Position numbers and translations under genes: made by a program
The notes under the pieces: model-generated
Seen by the model: the letters and a program-made list of their open reading frames with translations, nothing else
Told to the model about the DNA's origin: nothing
Database searches by the model: none
Shown here: one piece after another, positions 51,547-59,685 of the stretch
Layout of the letters: the number at the start of each line of letters is the position of its first letter
Numbering within the stretch: the stretch's first letter is position 1
Source of the DNA: a virus
Length of the DNA stretch: 64,000 nucleotides
Direction: 5' to 3' (one strand)
IMG/VR virus record: IMGVR_UViG_3300031951_000022
Coordinates: 93,713-157,712 of that record

Positions 51547-51942
51547 TTATCCTTTATGTCCGATGTTTTGATAAAATTGAGACGGAGACACAATAGGGTC
51601 GTTATTTTTATTAGTCTTATTACCGTCTGCCTGTTCTAGTGTCTGTCCATATGCGTCTATTAGATTGTGCCAAGTCAATATCGACTTTTCCATAAAATTA
51701 ATACCGCTAGTGTTTTGAGCAGCAAAATCTGACAATAGGTTTAATATCGTTTGACACAATCTTCCTTCATTTAACATAAATAGCATGTAGGCGAATTGCT
51801 CTGCATCTGTGGTAGAAGCATTGGGTAGTTGCATATCTACTACTATGGTGCCATTTTTTTGAACGCTGATAGTTAGTTGATTATCTGTTTCTTCTTTAGG
51901 TTGAGTTTTAAATAAACCTTGAATATACTTAATAATATTCAT
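51547..51942 (-). CDS. Unknown protein, 131 residues
   Basis: No family recognised. It has a short hydrophobic N-terminus (NIIKYIQGLFK), a beta segment (LTISVQKNGTIVVDMQLPNA) and a helical core with TDAEQFAYMLFMLNEGRLCQ. ATGA overlap with the next upstream gene. Same operon as the sigma factor. Confidence 0.45.
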   Translation of the reverse strand: MNIIKYIQGLFKTQPKEETDNQLTISVQKNGTIVVDMQLPNASTTDAEQFAYMLFMLNEGRLCQTILNLLSDFAAQNTSGINFMEKSILTWHNLIDAYGQTLEQADGNKTNKNNDPIVSPSQFYQNIGHKG

Positions 51943-52331
51943 TTAAGTTTTTGTATGACCTCTAATAAAGTATTTGTATATTCATTTGATTCAAGAAAAT
52001 CAAACTCGTGCCAAAAAGCGTTGCTATTAATATTCTCTGTATATCCCACCACAAAACCATAGACAACATCAAGTGTTTGTTCTTGTGTATTTGCTAGAGG
52101 CATATTATGCAATGATATCAGCTGCGGTAATAGCTCTAACTCATTAACAAAAATATATTGCTTAAGATACTGAACAAGATTGTAGTCGATCTCCTTGATA
52201 TTTTCTGAGCTAAGTTCTAGACAAGGAAAACTAATTTTTTCTTTATCTATAGATAATACGAATTTTTTATTAGCAGAAATATCGGCAGCAAATAGTACAC
52301 AGTGTATTCTTACCTGATATAAGTCACTCAC
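51939..52331 (-). CDS. Unknown protein, 130 residues
   Basis: No family recognised. Alternating hydrophobic beta strands and helices (VRIHCVLFAADISANKKFVL; LKQYIFVNELELLPQLISLH). It overlaps the sigma-factor gene by eight bases, so it is expressed with it and might modulate it. That is a guess from position. Confidence 0.45.
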   Translation of the reverse strand: MSDLYQVRIHCVLFAADISANKKFVLSIDKEKISFPCLELSSENIKEIDYNLVQYLKQYIFVNELELLPQLISLHNMPLANTQEQTLDVVYGFVVGYTENINSNAFWHEFDFLESNEYTNTLLEVIQKLK

Positions 52332-52983
52332 CTGTTACGCTCCTGATTGTTTCTATAGCCTTATTTAAACCTTGTCTTACAGCTTCTCTAGTAATACCGT
52401 ATTTTTGACCAATCTTCTCAAAAGTATAAGACTCAAAATAATATAGCTTGATATAGTCTTTTTGTCTAGTGCTTAGGCAGTCTAGCGATAAGAGGTTATC
52501 GATTAGTGTTTTTAGGTTTTGTTCATTTTCCTTAGCTATCATAATATCTTCTGGAGACATAGACCTATTATCCTGAGTTAAGCTGTTTACTGCTCCAGAA
52601 TCATCATTCTCGTTCAAAACATGATCTAAGGAATAGACCTTTTTAAACTTTTTGTTCTTTTTGTGTTCTTTAGATACATAGGTTTGTATAGCCCATAAAG
52701 CACACTGGTTTCTGTAGGAATACTTGGTTTTCTTAGTGCCTTTATTGTTCTTATAGTTTTCGTCCCATCTCCAGTCCGCCATCATAATGGCACTAGCTAC
52801 AGAAGATATGGCGTCTTCATCCTTGAGCATCTTAGAAGACAGTCCTTGATAAAACTGGTTGGAGAACTTAGAAATAGACTTCTTAGCCAACAACATATAA
52901 GTGTCTAGACTATCAAAATGTAATTCCTGATGATTTTTATACGCTATTTTTTGATTACCAATTCCATTCAGCTGTAGTAACAT
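52324..52983 (-). CDS. RNA polymerase sigma-factor-like protein
   Basis: 219 residues. The last 60 residues, STRQKDYIKLYYFESYTFEK then IGQKYGITREAVRQGLNKAI, are sigma region 4 (helix-turn-helix for -35 recognition). The middle (ALWAIQTYVSKEHKKNKKF) resembles a region-2-type helix. It is probably a late-gene sigma subunit redirecting host RNA polymerase. ATG 52983 follows AAGGA at a long spacing. The downstream genes (ClpP-like, structural) could be its targets. No target promoter is identified. Confidence 0.75.
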   Translation of the reverse strand: MLLQLNGIGNQKIAYKNHQELHFDSLDTYMLLAKKSISKFSNQFYQGLSSKMLKDEDAISSVASAIMMADWRWDENYKNNKGTKKTKYSYRNQCALWAIQTYVSKEHKKNKKFKKVYSLDHVLNENDDSGAVNSLTQDNRSMSPEDIMIAKENEQNLKTLIDNLLSLDCLSTRQKDYIKLYYFESYTFEKIGQKYGITREAVRQGLNKAIETIRSVTGE

Positions 52984-53050
52984 ATTTATATATTTTCCTT
53001 GTGTAAATCCTGTTCATTTTACTATAATTACATTATTATAGTATAAATGA

Positions 53051-53857
53051 TTATTCCTTAGTTAGCTTCTTCCAAGCTTCTGGATCAGGTCTATCCTTAT
53101 CTCCCGGTTTAGCTGGCCTATATTTTTTGCCTTCTCTTTCCTTTTTCTTGCGAATATTATCCCATAAGCCGGGTTTGGATGACTGTGACATCTCCTGATT
53201 AGTATCGACCTTTGCCTCGTCAGAGATTAAGGTTTTATCGTCTTCAGTCAATGGCACATTCATGACAAAATCATGAAGCTGCCCCATACTTTGGCAAGCT
53301 GCGTCAATCTTACCATCTGTCCACGCAGAAGTCAAGCGTTGTGTTACAACCGGGTCCGTCACCCTTTCAATCATAGTACCAGCACAAGAGTGGGCTTGTT
53401 TTAAAGCATTCAGGGCGGCATTGGTATTGTTAAGAGGATCATTGGCTTCATCGTCGCCATATAAATCATCTAAGTTTTTCATTGTAGACGGACCTAGTTC
53501 AAACTGATTAATATCATTATAGCTATCTGCTTTAATCTTAGCCTCCGTCACAAACATAACAAAGTCATGTATAGTTCTCATATAGTCTTCTGTAATAGCT
53601 ATTTTACCCTGTAGCCAACTCTCAGTTAAGTTTTCTCTGATAGCCGGATTCTCAAGAGCCGAGATAATGGACTGACTATGTTGCATAATGGCCCTTAATG
53701 AGCCTACACTCATTTGATAAAAATCGTTTTTATACTCCATCATTTCTTGCTTAGTGGTTTCTTCTTCGTTTTCTTCTACTTCTACAAAGTCACCATCTTC
53801 TGCTTTGCTTTGAAGTTTTTGATTAACAGCACCCAGTATGTCATATATGCGATCCAT
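53051..53857 (-). CDS. Protein with tandem duplicated helical domain
   Basis: 268 residues. Residues about 50-105 and 145-200 are related. Both show helical repeats of the form SL..I..H...I....NP....LT.SW..GKI.....YM..IHDFVM, ending HDFVM in each copy. The C-terminus is basic (NIRKKKEREGKKYRPAKPGD). I recall this type from phage structural operons but give no activity. Upstream is 37 bases with AT-rich sequence. Confidence 0.6.
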   Translation of the reverse strand: MDRIYDILGAVNQKLQSKAEDGDFVEVEENEEETTKQEMMEYKNDFYQMSVGSLRAIMQHSQSIISALENPAIRENLTESWLQGKIAITEDYMRTIHDFVMFVTEAKIKADSYNDINQFELGPSTMKNLDDLYGDDEANDPLNNTNAALNALKQAHSCAGTMIERVTDPVVTQRLTSAWTDGKIDAACQSMGQLHDFVMNVPLTEDDKTLISDEAKVDTNQEMSQSSKPGLWDNIRKKKEREGKKYRPAKPGDKDRPDPEAWKKLTKE

Positions 53858-53894
53858 TATTCACCTATTATAAGAAGAAAGTTTTTTCATTTTA

Positions 53895-54560
53895 TTACCA
53901 TGCTTTACACGACCAATATCGTGCTTTCCATTTGGGTCCAGGATTATCACAATTATGTCTTGCTCTAAAGCTTCTACGTCTTTCAGGAATGTTTTTCTTG
54001 ATCTTCATATTCGGGTCACCAAAATTTACTTTAACAACATTACCTTTATCATTTTTGACATAAACGCTGAATTTTTTTGGGCCGTCTGGTGTTCTAAAGG
54101 GTTTGTTTAAAGTAACTTTACGTCCCTGATATTCGGACGCTTTAGCTTCGCCATCATACCTAAGATATCTGCCGTCTTTTTTATAGTTGCCTCTTCTCTC
54201 AAAATAATAGATTTCATATGTGACAGGATCTACATATTGGAATTTGCCTTGTGTTGGTATAACAAATTCTTCTGTTTCTTCTCCGAAATCAACATAATCA
54301 CTATCGCTTGGTGGCACTATTTCAGAAGCCTCTACTAGTTCAACCTCTCCACATTCCGAGCAATCATTGTAAGATAAAGAAAAGCCTAAAATATCTAATA
54401 CGCTAGAGAATAAACCTCCAGCACTCTTGCGAGTCTGACCTAAACAAACAGCCACCCTTTGCTTTTGGTCTGGATAATCTTTTTTCATGGTTTCGTTGCC
54501 CACGCAACGTCCCACAAATTTATCTTTATCTTCGTTTGGTTTTGGCTTTGGTATTGGCAT
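53895..54560 (-). CDS. Phage protein with MPIPKP-type N-terminus and Cys/Trp C-domain
   Basis: 221 residues. MPIPKPKPNEDKDKFVGRCV then GNETMKKDYPDQKQRVAVCL is a common N-terminal module of phage head/protease-related proteins. The C-terminal 60 residues (FSVYVKNDKGNVVKVNFGDP ... FRARHNCDNPGPKWKARYWS) form a second conserved-looking module, rich in Arg and Trp. Between is an acidic linker. It may take part in head assembly. It overlaps the GT4 gene by 35 bases. Confidence 0.6.
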   Translation of the reverse strand: MPIPKPKPNEDKDKFVGRCVGNETMKKDYPDQKQRVAVCLGQTRKSAGGLFSSVLDILGFSLSYNDCSECGEVELVEASEIVPPSDSDYVDFGEETEEFVIPTQGKFQYVDPVTYEIYYFERRGNYKKDGRYLRYDGEAKASEYQGRKVTLNKPFRTPDGPKKFSVYVKNDKGNVVKVNFGDPNMKIKKNIPERRRSFRARHNCDNPGPKWKARYWSCKAW

Positions 54561-55641
54561 AATAACTATTATTCTTTAAAAGTGAAGTTAAAATAATATC
54601 AGCAGTACGATCCCAATTGTAATATTCAGCCGTTTTAATACCTTCTTCGTTGGTATCTATACGATTATTATACACATATTTCATATAATGTGCAGTTTGA
54701 TCAATCTCGTCCTCACCAAGCTTGGCCCAATTTCCAAAACCATTAAACCATTTACCATCATTAGCCGGTTCTGTTTCTGATACGTGTATTAAATACGAAT
54801 TTTTATCATTACAATATTCTGTATGAGCAGAATAATTTGTCGCTATAACAGGTTTATTCATAGCCATGCTTTCTAAAATTTCATTATTCCAACCTTCTGC
54901 CCTAGAAATAAACACCCCACAATCACAGTTGAAAATAAATTCAGCCAGATGATATTGGGTAGGCAATCTACCAAAGATTTTGATCTTATCTTTAAGCTTA
55001 CATTGTTCCACTAAGCCAAACCAGTAATCGTTTTCTTTTTCTGTCAAAAATGGATTAAATGGTAATAACCACAACTCCACATTATCTTCTTCCGTAAAAG
55101 CTCTTTCAAAAGCCTTTAATAAAATGTCTTGAGATTTTCTATGTTCCCATTTGCCTATATGAAAAAATGTATAGTTGGGTTTTTCTACTCTGATTTTGTT
55201 TGGTACAGAAAATACCGACATGTCAACTCCGAGAGGAGCTACATAAACCGGCTTTTTAACGCCATTATCTAATAGAACTTGCTTACTCCAATTAGATGCG
55301 GTAAAAATATAATCAGCATAATTAAGATGATGTACTTCTTTTTGGGTTAATCGGTCTATTTCAAAAAAGGGAAATACATAATAATGTCCATTACCAACCT
55401 TTAGAGATAGGTCGTATTGATGCCAAATCTTTAGGCATGGGGCAGAGTAGTCAAAAGTGTGATTGTTGTTTAATAGCTTATTAATAAGAACCTTATCTTC
55501 TTCTGAGTTAACCTCTATATTAGACCCTATGGGAAATACAGAGAGATTTAGATCAAGCTTAGATAAAGACTTAACGATATTTAGCGAAGTAATACCGTAA
55601 CCTGTACCATTAATGGGGCAATTAATGCTTAAGTTTTTCAT
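54526..55641 (-). CDS. GT4-family glycosyltransferase
   Basis: 371 residues. INCPINGTGYGITSLNIVKS is the GT-B N-terminal Gly-rich loop. YTFFHIGKWEHRKSQDILLK is the usual phosphate-binding strand of GT4. SRAEGWNNEILESMAMNKPV near residue 245 carries the E-x7-E motif. It transfers a sugar from a nucleotide donor. The donor and acceptor are unknown. ATG 55641 is eight bases before the reductase-like gene. No zinc insertion here. Confidence 0.8.
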   Translation of the reverse strand: MKNLSINCPINGTGYGITSLNIVKSLSKLDLNLSVFPIGSNIEVNSEEDKVLINKLLNNNHTFDYSAPCLKIWHQYDLSLKVGNGHYYVFPFFEIDRLTQKEVHHLNYADYIFTASNWSKQVLLDNGVKKPVYVAPLGVDMSVFSVPNKIRVEKPNYTFFHIGKWEHRKSQDILLKAFERAFTEEDNVELWLLPFNPFLTEKENDYWFGLVEQCKLKDKIKIFGRLPTQYHLAEFIFNCDCGVFISRAEGWNNEILESMAMNKPVIATNYSAHTEYCNDKNSYLIHVSETEPANDGKWFNGFGNWAKLGEDEIDQTAHYMKYVYNNRIDTNEEGIKTAEYYNWDRTADIILTSLLKNNSYYANTKAKTKRR

Positions 55642-55648
55642 AATATAT

Positions 55649-56794
55649 TCAGACTCCTAATGTTGGGTTTTTATTGGAATGAATTTGATTGACTCTACAA
55701 AACTGCCCGCATCTTGACATATGCTTAATCGATGATGATCCGATATAACAGCAACAAGACCTAATGCCTCCTAGTAACTCCTGTATAAGTTGACTAGTCG
55801 GGCCTTTATATTTTACTACTATTTTTGTACCTTCGCTAGCCCTATAATTCTTATTACTGTTTTCATACAGATTTTGTGCGTGGTGTGTGCTCATGCCATA
55901 ATATGTAAATTGTGCCTTTCTGACTTCTGATCCGCCAGGATCTAAAGGTTGCCACCACTCATCAAGAACGTTTCCTGAGTTGTCTATAATAGCTCTACGA
56001 TATTCATAGTCCCATTCCCCTTCACAACTATCACTACCAGCAAAATATCCTCCTAACATTACAAAATCAGAACCGGAACATAAAGCCTTGCAAACATCAC
56101 CAACATTCTTATGACCACCGTCTGAACAAATTAATCCCAGTTTTTTGTCTCCGTTTTGAAGCCCATGTGCTACATACGCATTTTCTAAACAACAAGACAG
56201 TTGGGGCAAACCACACCCTGTTAAGAAGCGTGTGGTACAAGCAGACCCTCCACCGATTCCTGCCTTCACAATATCGACACCGCCATAAAGTATTAGTTCT
56301 TGTGTAGAAGATGTGTTAGTGACATTTCCTGCGATAATAATACTTTCTGGAAAATTATCTCTAACTTTTTTACAGTATTTAACAAATACATCCATATGTC
56401 CGTTGGGAACATCTATACATATATTTGGTTGTATGTCTGTTTGTTTTTTAAAGTCTAATAAATGATTAAGGTCGCTTTTTTTATACCCAATAGAAACAAA
56501 GGTATAGTCTAAGTTTTGTGGGTGTGTTTTAAAATAATTGACTAGTTGTTCTACTGTATGATATTTATGTAAACATGCTATCATTTTATGATTTGCTAAG
56601 TCTATAGCCATATTAAAAGAGCAGAAGCTCATATTAGCACACATTATGGGGATACCGGTCCAAATGCGTGGTGAATGATAAAAATAAAATGTTCGTTTCA
56701 AATCAATCTCTGATCGGCTTGTTAGCGTTGATCTTTGAGGCACGATCAACACATCATCAAAATCTAATTTGGTTTCATTAATTATCTTTTGCAT
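55649..56794 (-). CDS. GMP reductase/IMP dehydrogenase-like protein
   Basis: 381 residues. LDFDDVLIVPQRSTLTSRSE opens the family. IVKAGIGGGSACTTRFLTG with CGLPQLS is the phosphate/nucleotide loop with the catalytic Cys (usual GIGPGS.CTTR). GLICSDGGHKNVGDVCKAL and FVMLGGYFAGSDSCEG follow, then YKGPTSQLIQELLGGIRSCC. The Gly for Pro change in the loop is mild. Such enzymes convert GMP to IMP. In a phage they may feed purine pools or modified bases. It overlaps the next small gene by 17 bases. Confidence 0.85.
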   Translation of the reverse strand: MQKIINETKLDFDDVLIVPQRSTLTSRSEIDLKRTFYFYHSPRIWTGIPIMCANMSFCSFNMAIDLANHKMIACLHKYHTVEQLVNYFKTHPQNLDYTFVSIGYKKSDLNHLLDFKKQTDIQPNICIDVPNGHMDVFVKYCKKVRDNFPESIIIAGNVTNTSSTQELILYGGVDIVKAGIGGGSACTTRFLTGCGLPQLSCCLENAYVAHGLQNGDKKLGLICSDGGHKNVGDVCKALCSGSDFVMLGGYFAGSDSCEGEWDYEYRRAIIDNSGNVLDEWWQPLDPGGSEVRKAQFTYYGMSTHHAQNLYENSNKNYRASEGTKIVVKYKGPTSQLIQELLGGIRSCCCYIGSSSIKHMSRCGQFCRVNQIHSNKNPTLGV

Positions 56795-56996
56795 CTAACT
56801 TCCTTAAATATTCATCAGTATTATAACAAGAAATATGTTTATTATCATCGAACCCAACTTCGGTTACGCAGATTTTTTCATGCGAAGTTAAGCCTCTTCC
56901 TTTAAAGTATTTTAATGTAGCTAAAATAGCACCTCCATGATCAATAGCATCAATAATAAAATAAAGCTGGCCTGAGCGCACATAATATTTTGGCAT
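56778..56996 (-). CDS. Small phage protein, unknown
   Basis: 72 residues starting MPKYYVRSGQLYFIIDAIDH. A short beta/helix protein with a repeated pattern seen in small phage genes (YxVxSG, then AxxxA helix, then GF). ATG 56996 puts the strand at the start. An ATG at 57011 would add five residues. Overlaps the GMP reductase-like gene by 17 bases. Confidence 0.5.
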   Translation of the reverse strand: MPKYYVRSGQLYFIIDAIDHGGAILATLKYFKGRGLTSHEKICVTEVGFDDNKHISCYNTDEYLRKLDAKDN

Positions 56997-57026
56997 TGTG
57001 GTTTTTTCCACGACTATTAAAATTAA

Positions 57027-57557
57027 TTAAACATCAAAAAATTGCCAGCGTCGATACGGTTCTATATTTTCGTCTGTATTTATGTGTATTAAATAAGACT
57101 TTAGGTCATTCCAGCAAGAAAAAACCATTTGATGGGGGATGGTTCCAAAAATCCAGTCGGGAGTGTGTTTTTTCCCTTGTTCCATATGTATTAGAATAGG
57201 CTTTTTAGATCTATTCGCCGTAAAAATTTCTTCGTAAGTGCCACACGGATGAATATCTAGATCTAGATTTACTATTAAAAAATCACTAATATCTACCAGT
57301 CTAAGATCCACTCTACGAATCACTTTCATCATCTCAGAAAGTTCATCATATCTTTCTTTTTGTTTTAGTTTAGTTTTTATCACATGAGAGTCCTTATCTT
57401 CTAAGCCTGTGTTCGTAGGCTTAGTAATAGGATTAAATACTACCACCCCCATGTTTTCTAAAAATGGGGTGATGTTATCTCTCCATGTGGCGCCTCTATC
57501 GGCAACTCTATCCATTGCACCGGCCAAATATACTCTTTGATTTTTTAGTCTATTCAT
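57027..57557 (-). CDS. Nucleoside 2-deoxyribosyltransferase-like protein
   Basis: 176 residues. VYLAGAMDRVADRGATWRDN and later LRLVDISDFLIVNLDLD, CGTYEEIFTANRSKKPILIH fit the Rossmann-like nucleoside 2-deoxyribosyltransferase/phosphohydrolase family, where the Glu in CGTYEE is the nucleophile position. It could exchange or cleave nucleoside bases. I use ATG 57557 (overlap of eight bases with the methyltransferase gene) because YLAGxM then lies at the N-terminus. The upstream ATG adds 16 residues. Confidence 0.65.
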   Translation of the reverse strand: MNRLKNQRVYLAGAMDRVADRGATWRDNITPFLENMGVVVFNPITKPTNTGLEDKDSHVIKTKLKQKERYDELSEMMKVIRRVDLRLVDISDFLIVNLDLDIHPCGTYEEIFTANRSKKPILIHMEQGKKHTPDWIFGTIPHQMVFSCWNDLKSYLIHINTDENIEPYRRWQFFDV

Positions 57558-58089
57558 TTTTATAAATCCAGCACCCCTGCATGACTTTAATTTTATCCTC
57601 TCCAAATTTTTCGTTGACAGCTCCTATAACACCATGCCAATAAGGACAATAATCATGGCCAGCAATATATCCATTCTTTTTGACTTTTGGCAGCCACGTT
57701 GCAATATCTTGTTTAACCGAATCATAGGAGTGGTCCATATCAATAAAAACAACATCACAAGAGCTATCTTTAAATATTTTTGCTGCTTCTGTTGCTGGTT
57801 TTCTGATAGGTGTAAATTTTCTACTGCCCATATTGGCTAGAAATTGAGCATAAATATCTGTGTTTTTAGCTATTTTATGGGTAGAATCTTGTTCACTAAT
57901 GGATCCTCGCCAATGATCCACTATATAAATAGAAACAAGTGGGCTGGCTATGTCACATAAAAACGACGAGCTTTTACCTAACCATGCGCCACACTCTACA
58001 AATGTACCATGACCATTGATGGTAGACAATAAAAACCTATAAACATCTTCAAAACCAAACCAACCATCTATATCAGCAGAAGTTTGCAT
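57550..58089 (-). CDS. SAM-dependent methyltransferase (Methyltransf_24-like)
   Basis: 179 residues. GTFVECGAWLGKSSSFLCDI is SAM motif I. IYIVDHWRGS is motif II. DVVFIDMDHSYDSVKQDIAT and GYIAGHDYCPYW complete the Methyltransf_24/CmcI-type pattern. It is close in kind to the methyltransferase at 14630-15250. It lies among glycosyltransferase genes, so glycan methylation is plausible. ATG 58089 follows AAGG. Confidence 0.7.
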   Translation of the reverse strand: MQTSADIDGWFGFEDVYRFLLSTINGHGTFVECGAWLGKSSSFLCDIASPLVSIYIVDHWRGSISEQDSTHKIAKNTDIYAQFLANMGSRKFTPIRKPATEAAKIFKDSSCDVVFIDMDHSYDSVKQDIATWLPKVKKNGYIAGHDYCPYWHGVIGAVNEKFGEDKIKVMQGCWIYKNE

Positions 58090-58094
58090 ATTGA

Positions 58095-58628
58095 CTACCT
58101 TAAATAATTATAATACGATATATAATGATTAATAGTTAAAATAGGACCATTTTGGGCACACTGTTCAGCATAAAGCCCATCATGAATATATGTATTTTCG
58201 ATATGCCTGACCAACTTATTATATTTCCATCTGACAAGATAACAAGCTGTGTCGATTTCATAAATTTTTGGAGCAAACGAAGGGGCAAGTCTTATCGATT
58301 CATCCTTATTGACCTGTCCCCAACACATAATAGAAAAATCATATTCTAAATATGGTCCAATGGTTTTGTATAAGTTGGGATGTATGATATTGTCGTCGTC
58401 GTGAAATAATATTAAATCATCGTCTTTAAACGGATAATTATCTAACACATAATTTCTTGCTTTAATGCCCACAAATCCAGTATCCAAACACTGCAAAACA
58501 GTTGCACTATTAATATTAATAGTATCTGATATGGAATGGCAGATGATCCATCTACTTTGTGGGGGTATTGTGTGTTGTATTATGGATAGATTTTGAGGAC
58601 GAGAGCATGGCGTAATTATATACAACAT
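58095..58628 (-). CDS. GT-A glycosyltransferase-like protein
   Basis: 177 residues. LYIITPCSRPQNLSIIQHTI is a family-2-type N-terminus and LILFHDDDNIIHPNLYKTI carries a triple-Asp metal motif near residue 80. The usual C-terminal acceptor part is short, so it may be a minimal enzyme. ATG 58628 has AAGG four bases upstream, overlapping the stop of the small gene before it. Confidence 0.65.
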   Translation of the reverse strand: MLYIITPCSRPQNLSIIQHTIPPQSRWIICHSISDTININSATVLQCLDTGFVGIKARNYVLDNYPFKDDDLILFHDDDNIIHPNLYKTIGPYLEYDFSIMCWGQVNKDESIRLAPSFAPKIYEIDTACYLVRWKYNKLVRHIENTYIHDGLYAEQCAQNGPILTINHYISYYNYLR

Positions 58629-58634
58629 AAGACC

Positions 58635-58775
58635 TTACCACGGATCTACAAAGAGAAAGGTGAAGAGATTATTTGATTGTTTAACTCCCGGAATATGGCC
58701 GCGTCTGGTTTCAGACATTTCTCGCAAACCAGAGTATATACCCAAACACAAGCTTAGTATGTAGATGTAAAACAT
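58635..58775 (-). CDS. Small membrane-type protein (46 residues), directly behind a promoter
   Basis: ATG 58775 to TAA 58635. The product begins FYIYILSLCLGIYSG, a hydrophobic helix, and ends NNLFTFLFVDPW. The stop is six bases from the next ATG. It lies about one base downstream of the predicted transcript start of the consensus promoter at 58782-58810, so the mRNA would have almost no leader. An in-frame ATG at 58718 is an alternative start. No family recognised. Confidence 0.45.
   Translation of the reverse strand: MFYIYILSLCLGIYSGLREMSETRRGHIPGVKQSNNLFTFLFVDPW
58704..58733 (-). other. Inverted repeat within the small gene
   Basis: TCTGGTTT (58704-58711) and AAACCAGA (58726-58733) form an 8-pair stem with a 14-base loop, containing the alternative start codon at 58718. 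It could fold in the mRNA and control translation. Not followed by a T run, so not a simple terminator. Confidence 0.4.
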
Positions 58776-58781
58776 AGACTT

Positions 58782-58810
58782 ATTATACAGTAGAGCGATA
58801 GGCTTGTCAA
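58782..58810 (-). promoter_or_regulatory. Perfect consensus sigma-70 promoter
   Basis: - strand TTGACA (58805-58810), 17-base spacer, TATAAT (58782-58787). It is in the 193-base gap upstream of the small gene and the 58095-58628 gene and would drive the block towards 53 kb. Predicted start about 58775-58776. The exact match suggests strong early or host-polymerase use. Confidence 0.85.
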
Positions 58811-58821
58811 TACGTTATGTC

Positions 58822-59685
58822 TTAAAAAAGCATAATTTGTGATGGATTAATTCTTAAATCAAAATCTGGTAATAGACTATAAAGATTTTTATGAAAACAC
58901 ACATGTTCACAATCATAACCTTCATATTTACCAGACAAAAAGGCGCTACTCTTATATATGGTACTGCCACCAAAAGCACTATTAACTTTGATCGGCGGAC
59001 TACCTATTGGTGGTTGCCACAGACCAAACCATAACATAGGATCATAGTGATAGTACTCATACTGAGCCTGTAAATCCTCCCACCAACTACCACGATACGC
59101 CCAGCAATCATAGTTCCATAAATTTTGGTGTCCTAGTGTATGAATAAACTTTATTTCAAAAGAATTACCTGCTATGGCTTTGATTTGATGTTCTTGTTGC
59201 ATCCAACCAAATGAGTTCATGAGACCATCTAAACTAAATTTTTGAAAATCCAAATCTATTACTACAACATAATCAACATCTTCATAATTTTGTTGTATAT
59301 ATTCTATACAAAAGTTTCTGTGTTTAGCTAGGGCGGATGTTCTGTTTTGAGACTTTAGTAAGGAAGGGTTTTCTTTGGTGAATGCCGCTAGGTCTAGTTT
59401 TTCAGAAACATAATTGAATCCAGAAATTGTTTTGTGTAGTAATTCAAGTTGTTCTGGCGTGTTGTCTGAAGAGTCGTTCTCATAAACAAAGTAGGAGAGT
59501 TTACCGCAGGTGGCTCTGATCTTATCTAATTGCTCTATGTTAGTTTTGAGACTGTTAGATAAATTTCTAGCTAGTCCAGCGAATATAATATGCTTATCTT
59601 TTAAATAATTTTGCCCTGCTTCTATGTATTCTAGATACTTAGACTGAAATTCGGGTAATACTGCAAATAGTGGTTTGGATAACAT
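58822..59685 (-). CDS. GT69/CAP59-like glycosyltransferase
   Basis: 287 residues. HIIFAGLARNLSNSLKTNIE, YFVYENDSSDNTPEQLELLH and VVVIDLDFQKFSLDGLMNSF match the CAP59_mtransfer/GT69 pattern (IAGLxRN, YENDSSDNT, D.D), seen in fungal capsule mannosyltransferases and some bacterial relatives. GGSTIYKSSAFLSGKYEGYD near the C-terminus is the acceptor side. It overlaps the upstream gene by one base. Confidence 0.7.
   Translation of the reverse strand: MLSKPLFAVLPEFQSKYLEYIEAGQNYLKDKHIIFAGLARNLSNSLKTNIEQLDKIRATCGKLSYFVYENDSSDNTPEQLELLHKTISGFNYVSEKLDLAAFTKENPSLLKSQNRTSALAKHRNFCIEYIQQNYEDVDYVVVIDLDFQKFSLDGLMNSFGWMQQEHQIKAIAGNSFEIKFIHTLGHQNLWNYDCWAYRGSWWEDLQAQYEYYHYDPMLWFGLWQPPIGSPPIKVNSAFGGSTIYKSSAFLSGKYEGYDCEHVCFHKNLYSLLPDFDLRINPSQIMLF

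Noticed and set aside
52983-52990. T4-like late promoter TATAAATA
   Set aside because: On the - strand it overlaps the start codon of the sigma-factor gene, so the transcript would miss that start. Probably chance in AT-rich DNA.
53035-53040. TATAAT as a promoter before the sigma-factor gene
   Set aside because: No -35-like sequence at the proper spacing. AT-rich chance matches are common here.
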